From positions 18,276,717 to 18,340,716 of the forward strand of contig OY727098.1 of assembly GCA_963402885.1 (NCBI GenBank): DNA of 64,000 nt. Direction: 5' to 3'. Origin of the DNA: Antedon bifida. Taxonomy: Eukaryota > Echinodermata > Crinoidea > Comatulida > Antedonidae. This document shows positions 56,601 to 64,000 of the stretch, in pieces. Below the pieces are notes generated by a model. That model did no database searches. It was not told the origin of the DNA and worked only from the letters and a program-made list of their open reading frames with translations. Position 1 is the stretch's first letter. Every line of letters starts with the position of its first letter. The translations under genes were made by a program, and so were the position numbers.

Positions 56601-58691
56601 GTACATTTTTTGTTGCATGAATTCTTCACGTTGTTCATCAAAATAAGCCAATTTATTGTTAAAAAGAATGTTTTTAATGTTTCAGTAGAACACCCTTTTT
56701 TTCACCAAATTCTCAATCATCAAACTTTTACGAGAAAAAAGTTTAGATCTTATGAGAGAAAAAATAATGTGCTCATAGATAATTGAAGGTATTTAATACC
56801 AAACGCGACATCAGTGGCATTTTCTGTACTTTATTCAATTATAGTGCCAAAAATATACCTGTGAAAAGTGCATTATCACCGTAAACTTTCCACTGTGTTC
56901 ATTATTTCGCAGACAGTAGTCAAATTATATTATGTTGTCTAAACGGATTTAAATGAATCGTTTAAATCTTAAATCGAAAAAGTATGAAACGCCGAGCATG
57001 GTACGCACTGAGCGCATAAAAAGTATCATAATTTATCATAACATTCCTTGCACGGACAACGCAAACGTACAGATACAACGCAACAATATGCTAATTAGGA
57101 AATTAGCATCGACAAATACCGAATTTCGTTCACGTATCATAAAACATTTCTGATCTTTATTATAATCTGTGACCTGATTGAACCATGAAACATATCCAAT
57201 TATTCGTATGATTTCTTCATGATTGGACCATAATAGCTTTATGATTGGACCATATCTCCGACTAGGCTATCTACCTTAGATTAGAGTTAGCCTAAAGTCA
57301 CTTCACCCCTGCCAATCAAGTGATTGACAGGGGTAAGTGTGCGAGTTACTGGATACCAATGTGTCATTCAGTATTAGCATGGTGTAATAGCCATCGCTTC
57401 GTTGAACCTGTTAAGAAAATTAGTTGATTATAGGTAATGTTTTTGTAATAAGTTATTTTTAAGTGAGTCACATGTCGATATTGAAAATTGTAATTAATAA
57501 AATAGAGATATCACTGTTCTTATGAAAACAGCGCAACAGTACAATGGTCTTGGCAAAAAAATGTTCAGACAAGCGGCCGACATGTTGGTTTAACCCCCAT
57601 GTTTTAATCCCCATGTCCCACATTTTGGGAGGGGTTGAGGATAGGAAATGGGAAGTTGACAGCTTATGGTCAATTATACATGCTTAGCTAATTTTCTCCG
57701 GGCAAGGGCAATGTCCAGCGGATGTCCAGCTATGTTATAAACATATGATTGCCTTCGTCGATTTAGCATATGTAGACACAATGTACATCTGTAGTGGACA
57801 TTGTATCTAGCAAAACACGTCTCAATTATTAATGTTACCAAATAATATAATCATAACTATATCATATTGATATGTGGTTGCCTAGATCGGAACAAAATAT
57901 TATATAATAGGCCTAGTATTATCATTTATCCGTGTTATCATAATTTGATAATAAACAAAACAAAATTATATAATGCAATATGATTATTTTCATTACAATA
58001 ATAACAACGGTATATAAATAGGCTTATAATGGCAGATATTAATGTTCTTTTCGTTGCCTTATTAAGACAAAAAAATATACACGATTGTCACACGTAGCCT
58101 ACGTATAAATAAGTCTCCGTGATATAAGAAGGCCAATATAAACTGAAGCCGATATCCGTAGGTTTACTGAAGGCGTATTTCACATGCATTTAAAGGTTTT
58201 CAGGATAGAAAGTTGTGAGTGAGCGAACGATTGTCGACGTGGGTGACTGAATAATAATTCCCGATCATTGAGGTTTAATCGGATATTGACGAGTATCAAG
58301 CCACTTCCGATTTATTTAACCTATTGTTGGTGCGGGTATTGTTGCCAAGCTCAGATCACGTCTTTAAGAACTCGATTTGCACGAACGGCCGAGTTTCACT
58401 GCACTTAATTGTACTCACATCATCAGCAGTCGGTAACCGGTTTATGTTTGCCTTTTCGAAACATTTTCAATCGGTTTAGTTATCAAGCAAACCACCTATC
58501 ACCACAGGAGATTTGTTCGACTTGGAATTCGATCGGGTTAATTCCGTTAGAAACCCCTGTGCGTATACTGTATGTGTGTCAGTCCAACTCAAGTCAGCAA
58601 CACTACCACCATTCCATAACACAACTGGAAATACACTTGCAATTGCCTTTGTTTTCTTCTTTTGGATTGTGACTTATTTACATTTAGGATA
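53681..58691. other. Intergenic DNA, no gene seen
   Basis: About 5 kb, AT-rich. There is a short imperfect hairpin at 57299-57340 (CACTTCACCCCTGCCAATCA against TGATTGACAGGGGTAAGTG). The last kilobase should contain the promoter and 5'UTR of the tolloid-like gene. No exon of another gene was recognised. Confidence 0.5.
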
Positions 58692-61600
58692 ATGCGATCT
58701 GTTACTCGGCGTTATTGGATATTTTCATTGTCTTTTAAGGAATTTGTGTTACTAGGTATATTCGTTTTAAGCATTTGTTCTCAATGTAACAGTGCTGCTG
58801 CAGACAGTACACAAGACGAAGAGGAATATCATGACCCATGTAAAGCAGGTAAAATGTTCTGTTATCATATTTTATTTATCATTAATTGTTATTTTATTGT
58901 ATTCATATTTTATTATATTTTATAGTTATCATATTTTATAGTTATCATATTTATTATTATTGTCATATTTTATTGTGTTATTTTATTTTTGTAAATTTTA
59001 TATATATTTTATTGTTTACATTTTATTTTTATCATTTTTTATCACATTTTTATCATTTTTCCCTTTCTTTATTGATCCAAAGGCAATTATTTTATTTTCA
59101 TATAAATGGTCAACAAATGTGTTAGTCCTAAACTTTTATTCGCCTATAACGTATGTAGCATGGCGAAAAACTATTTTCAGGGGACTTGTAAGTTGTAAAG
59201 ATAATCGTTAAAGTGAAAATTGGCGGTCATACAACCATGATTTAATTAAGTAATACATTTATTTATAATTGATTATATTAGGAACAGATTATTTCATTCA
59301 TTTTTAAAATTGAAAGCAAAATTTGACCAGCAGTACAGTATTACAAGTACATACAGTAGGCTACATACAGTACGTAATGTTACATTACGTAACGACATTA
59401 AAAATCAGTATTTTAAAGCCGTATCTAGATAATACGGTACTGTATACAACGTCTTTCTGGTTTATAGCTGTGATTCACCCCTCAATTACATTTGTCGTCA
59501 GAGACATGGGACTGTGTGGCACAGCATAGGTTGTTCTTAGTAAGTTATTCTTGAATATTTAGGCCCCACAATGGGTAGTGACATTTCAGTTGCTTATAGT
59601 TGACTGAAGACGTTTTATGAGATGATCCTTAAGCAAATTGTTACTGAATTGTATTTACGGATAATAATTCGAATAAGGCCTATGTATATTTTCAAATCAT
59701 GAAAAATAGTATAGGCCTACCATAAAGGGGAATTCCCTACATGTCCAAAATATTTAATAATGAATATCTGTTCTTGGTTAGATAGGACTTTTAACTGTAA
59801 ACTAGTAACTGTATAAATTACGTTAAATTAAGTGGACAGAATACCACATTCTTTTTTGTTTAACGTTTTTGTTGAATTGCCAGCAAAAACGAACTAATTA
59901 CAATTATTAAGCCTAATACGTTTTGAGGTAGAAAGTAAGAAACGTCAATGTACTATACGAAGAAGGGTATTTTGGCTTAGTCTCAATTTGATCTCGGCAG
60001 GGAATTAGCTTCAACCCAAGTATGAAATTGTTTTGGCTTCTTCGAAGTAGAAACACTTATTATCTAGTTGAATTATTGTGTGGGGTCCAGAAAGGCAGAC
60101 CAGAGTTTCAGCCACAAATTCTATCTAAATACCTGTAGGTTACGTTTTATGCAATACGATGTAAAAAGAATAATTAATCACAATTCCCGAGTGTTAACAA
60201 ATGCAAACCAGACATGTTTATACAGTCATTTTGATAAATAATATCAAAAAATTCCAAGACAAGGTATATTTTACCGTGTCATGTTTTTGTTTATTAGGTT
60301 ATACCTGTGGCAGCTGGGTACAGAAAATTAAGGTATCATTTTCAATTGAATGATTGATATAATTTATAGTGTTAAAATATTTGATTTCACGAATAATGTT
60401 GAGTTCATGATAAAAGTCAAAAGTTGTTGAAATGTTGACGCGGTGGATGGATGGATTTGTTGCAAACATTCTTACAAAAGTAATTGATTTCCATTGACAA
60501 ATGTTGTAATAAGTATAAGTACATTTTTGGTTGATTTATTTGTGGTATATTGTCTCAGACACTTTCTTGAATTGTGCAGAGGTGCGATAATACCCACTAT
60601 GCTTTTATATCTCCATGGTGATGGAGGTTATTCTCAGAGGGAGGTGAAACAGCTGAAATTGGCGACGTTTATGAGGACTGAAGCTTTCGTCTATCTATAA
60701 TACTGATTTTAGTTCAAAACTAATTTCTCAACAGAAATTTAATTCGCAATAAAGTACATCCGAATCCGGCTATTTTGGAACTAAAGGAATACAGCCTCGC
60801 ACGATAAACAACGGCGATGTAAATATATTTCTCTACTATATATACACACAATAAAATCGTGTCATCGTTAGTTTTATTGTTCTTACTGATCATGACGTCA
60901 TTTGATTAGATTTTTAAAAATATTATTTTTATTTATTGAAGACAGTATGAATATAGTGTTATATAGTTGTTTTTGTTTTCGGTAGACAAGATGGATATCT
61001 ATCTTTTTATCGTCGTTCTTTATAATCCTACTATCGGGCTTTTGTCGACGAACTTATTGGCACTAATTCATTATTTACAAAATAATTTTTATATAGGCCT
61101 AAACTATATTTTACTTATTTTTTTATAGTTTACTTCGAAATAATATATTTATACAAAAGCAAGAATGATTGAATCGAGAAGAAAGTTCAAATGCATCCTG
61201 AACGACCCAATTCACCTAAAATAAATAGTTTATATTGAAATTGATAGTATCATATAATAATCAAAACAATACTCAATATAACAAATTTCTAATGATAAGC
61301 AGATTATCTGGTATAAGTGATTCAAGTGCAGGTTAGCGATATGTCCATCAGCTGGTTATCTATATTGATATAAGTAGAAAACTGTAGTAGGTGCACTGGG
61401 TTACAGAAAGTCATTGGTATGCAAAATCTAGGGTCCTCGATATTCATTTCGTTCCATTTATTATTACACAAATTCAAGAATCCTAAGTCAAAAAAACGGA
61501 CTCATGGAAAAGACATTTTAGAGCCAAAGTTTTCCAAAAGAGTGCATGGAAAAAGTATGGAATCCAATATTGGCAATAGCTTCTCGTCATCGTTAGAAAC

Positions 61601-63582
61601 CAATGAAAAGGAGACCAAGCAACTGGTACTAGATCTACTGCAGAAGTTGCCAAAAACGTAGAAGTTCCACTTAAATCCCCATGCCTGATCTTCAGCGACT
61701 TCACTCAGACGTTACATCGATCCCTGATCCGTGCAAACCCTTCATAACAATAAGCTTCTATATTTCTATGGTTGAGTTCTGTTCTTTAATAAAGATGAGA
61801 AATCTAACCTTTATTAGGCTACAAGTAGGTCTACCTTGTTTTCTAAGGTGGAGATTCTCTGCTATCAGAACAGGTGTGGAACAGGTAAATCTTAACTAGA
61901 AAACAATTGCCACACACCGAGTCAATTAAACGAATTATGCTATCAACACCAGTGTTATTAACACTATCCGATTAATATCAATTAGTTGTAACACCTTGAA
62001 TGATTACAATTAAACATGTGCAAGAAGCAGGTGTTTTTAAAGATTAACTTTTAAGTTGTTGACATCGCAACATTCCAAAATCTTAGGCCTACTTCTTTGT
62101 TGTTATTGAAGCTTCTTGAACTTTTAAAGTTGTTATAATCTCCGTAAGTAGATTTCTTGGATAAATCATCAGCCAGTGTTATAAATAGACCTACTACCAT
62201 TTTCTGAAACATTAAGACATATTAAATAACGACGCCTAGTGTGTCAATTGTGAAGTTCTCTAAGAAAGGTCCTTATCAGCCAAACTTTTCAATCTGATCG
62301 AACAAAAGAATAGAAAAATGGTTGGCATTCATTTTTTTTGGTTTTCATTTTGGTCCATCTCCTACAACAAATGTAGGCCTAAATGGTTCATTTGGTCAAT
62401 GATCAAATATTCTGATAACGGTTATGATTCCGTAGAATCGATCCAAATTAGAAGATCTTCGATTTTATGACATAAATCGTTCGGATCCCCGCACTCGCAG
62501 AGAAGCAATCCTCATGTTCAGGGTTTTTTTTTCAGAATTGCTCATACTATCCATTTACCTTTGAAATCATGGATACAACTCTTTTAATCGTTTTTTAATG
62601 TAACATGACAGGCTAAATGATGACAGGCAAAATGACGACTGGGCAATCACCAACCAGTTTTTGGAAAGGCCCTCTGGAGTTCTTACACGGAGGCTCTCAA
62701 AGCATGTTTTCTCCATTCTCAAAGATAGTATACCTGACGGTCACGGTTGAGGACAGAGGACAAGCTTGAACAAATTGATATTAGCCAGGGTATTATAGTT
62801 CCTTTTCCAAGATACCCCATAAAGTCTCCTTTTCAAAGTCAGGTCTGAATGGACTCTAAATAATGCCAAATAATGCTTTAGAAAAGCATATATTTTACTA
62901 TTATTTATAATTTTTTTCATATAGCTGGTTTTATTGGAGATATAGCACTTTCACAAGAGGAATATAATCAACAGCTAAAATATTACTTAGAAGAAAAAAA
63001 ATATATTGAAGAACTAGAAAAGATAGAAAATGAAGAAAAGGAAGGTAGACAAAATGGAACAATAGCACCTCAAACAGGTATAGTTATTTACCTTCAAGGT
63101 GATTCTAAAATCTGTTTCTTTTCAGTAAAAAATACTAGTCTACAAAAACATTAAAAATAATTAATAATATATAAAATTAAAACATAATTTATACAACGAA
63201 AGAAACTTAACTAAAATGCGTGTATCAACTCCTTTATCATTATTGAATCACCTGGATGTATGCATCACCTGGATTTATGCATCCAATGCCTGGACATTTC
63301 GGAAAAATGTGTACAAACATATTTTGCTTATACATCATACAAATAAATATTAACAAATTTGTGTTATGTTCAGTCTGTCAAATCATGAAGTTTGCTAACT
63401 ATTCTTTAGTAGCATCAATTTTTTTGTTATTATTTGCAGTATATTATGATTATTATTGATATTTGTAGTACTTAGTAGACCACCTCCACCCACCTCAAGA
63501 AAGCGGCGAGCCGTAACGGCCAGGCAAGATAGAAGATGGCCGCATGCAGTCATTCCGTACATGATAGATGGAAATTTTACAG
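58692..63582 (+). CDS. BMP1: Tolloid/BMP1-type astacin metalloprotease, 5' part (3 exons, partial)
   Basis: Exons: 58692-58848, 62925-63077, 63469-63582, the last ending at a GT donor; the gene continues past the window. It encodes 141 complete residues. The N-terminus has a hydrophobic signal segment (FVLLGIFVLSIC, about residues 18-29). The propeptide starts with an acidic stretch and YHDPCKAAGFIGDIAL, matching the DPCKAAAFLGDIAL block of BMP1/tolloid. A charged, Lys/Glu-rich middle follows, then a furin-type site RKRR at 114-117. The mature protease begins RRWPHAVIPYMIDGNFTG. Family members cleave procollagen and chordin and so release BMP. The zinc site, CUB and EGF domains lie outside the window. 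An in-frame ATG at 58662 would add ten residues ahead of the signal peptide. BMP1 versus TLL1/TLL2 cannot be separated here. Confidence 0.92.
58849..62924 (+). other. Tolloid-like intron 1, no internal feature supported
   Basis: A 4.1-kb first intron. It starts with low-complexity TTTTAT-rich sequence (58860-59070) and is otherwise AT-rich, without a recognisable exon or repeat. An 80-residue open frame near 61419 shows no family resemblance and was not accepted. Confidence 0.5.
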
Positions 63583-64000
63583 GTACAGTACAGTATGTTG
63601 CCTTTTTTCTTAATTTAATTTCCCCTGGATATTGGATATTTCAGTACAATAGGTTAAAACATTGTAATAAGGAACATACATTGTTAATGGCTAATTATGT
63701 TCCTGAACAAGTTAACATTACTCAATAAAAAACTTAATTTGGTAACTAGTTCTTAATACCACTTGGTACAACACACTTTACTAGCCAATTTACATTATGT
63801 TGTGTTGAATATATCCACCATAAGCCTATGCGTAGGTGATATTTGTATCTTTGTTTGGGCTAGCAAAATGGCATTTGGGCTAGTGGAATCTATGGAAGAT
63901 AAGTAGGCCATAACCAATTATTTTGTGGTATGTGAGGACATCCTAGTAATCGCAATGTATGGCTTCTAATTTCTTGATGTGTTCAGTTTAAATTGAATTG

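Noticed and set aside
61419-61661. 80-residue Lys-rich open frame in tolloid-like intron 1
   Set aside because: It matches no BMP1/tolloid segment, overlaps another open frame on the opposite strand and shows no splice signals consistent with the neighbouring exons.

Overview
This is a window of animal nuclear DNA: AT-rich, intron-dense, with GT-AG introns, tRNA-derived SINEs, MITEs and LINE relics. Three complete genes and the 5' end of a fourth can be assembled exon by exon. Their proteins and the mix of repeats suggest a marine invertebrate, probably a non-vertebrate deuterostome such as an echinoderm. That placement is inference, since nothing in the window fixes the species.

Layout. 1-10483: no gene; a full-length tRNA-derived SINE (680-1042), a large 15-bp minisatellite (4661-6044), two further tandem arrays (6805-7400) and the first copy of a repeated MITE (9135-9290). 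10484-27873 (+): SMC2, the condensin ATPase, 23 coding exons, 1216 aa. 29670-32458 (-): BTBD19-like BTB/BACK protein, 5 coding exons, 240 aa, convergent with SMC2. 33928-50498 (+): transportin (TNPO1/TNPO2, karyopherin beta-2), 21 coding exons, 892 aa, head-to-head with BTBD19 across about 1.5 kb that carries two fold-back repeats. 50499-58691: gene desert with a 41-bp tandem array and a possible transportin 3'UTR exon. 58692-63582 (+): first three coding exons of a tolloid/BMP1 astacin protease (signal peptide, propeptide, RKRR cleavage site, start of the catalytic domain), running off the right edge.

The genes do not form an evident functional cluster: chromosome condensation, an uncharacterised BTB/BACK protein, nuclear import and an extracellular protease. 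All the reading frames join cleanly across introns, and I see no broken exon in any of the four.

I did not find an undescribed gene system. The most unusual observations concern repeats meeting gene structure: nine copies of one TA-flanked MITE, one of which supplies part of the BTBD19 intron 3 donor site; a 72-bp triplication across a transportin exon/intron border that makes three tandem donor sites; a perfect 47-bp inverted repeat just after the SMC2 stop; and minisatellites abutting transportin acceptors.
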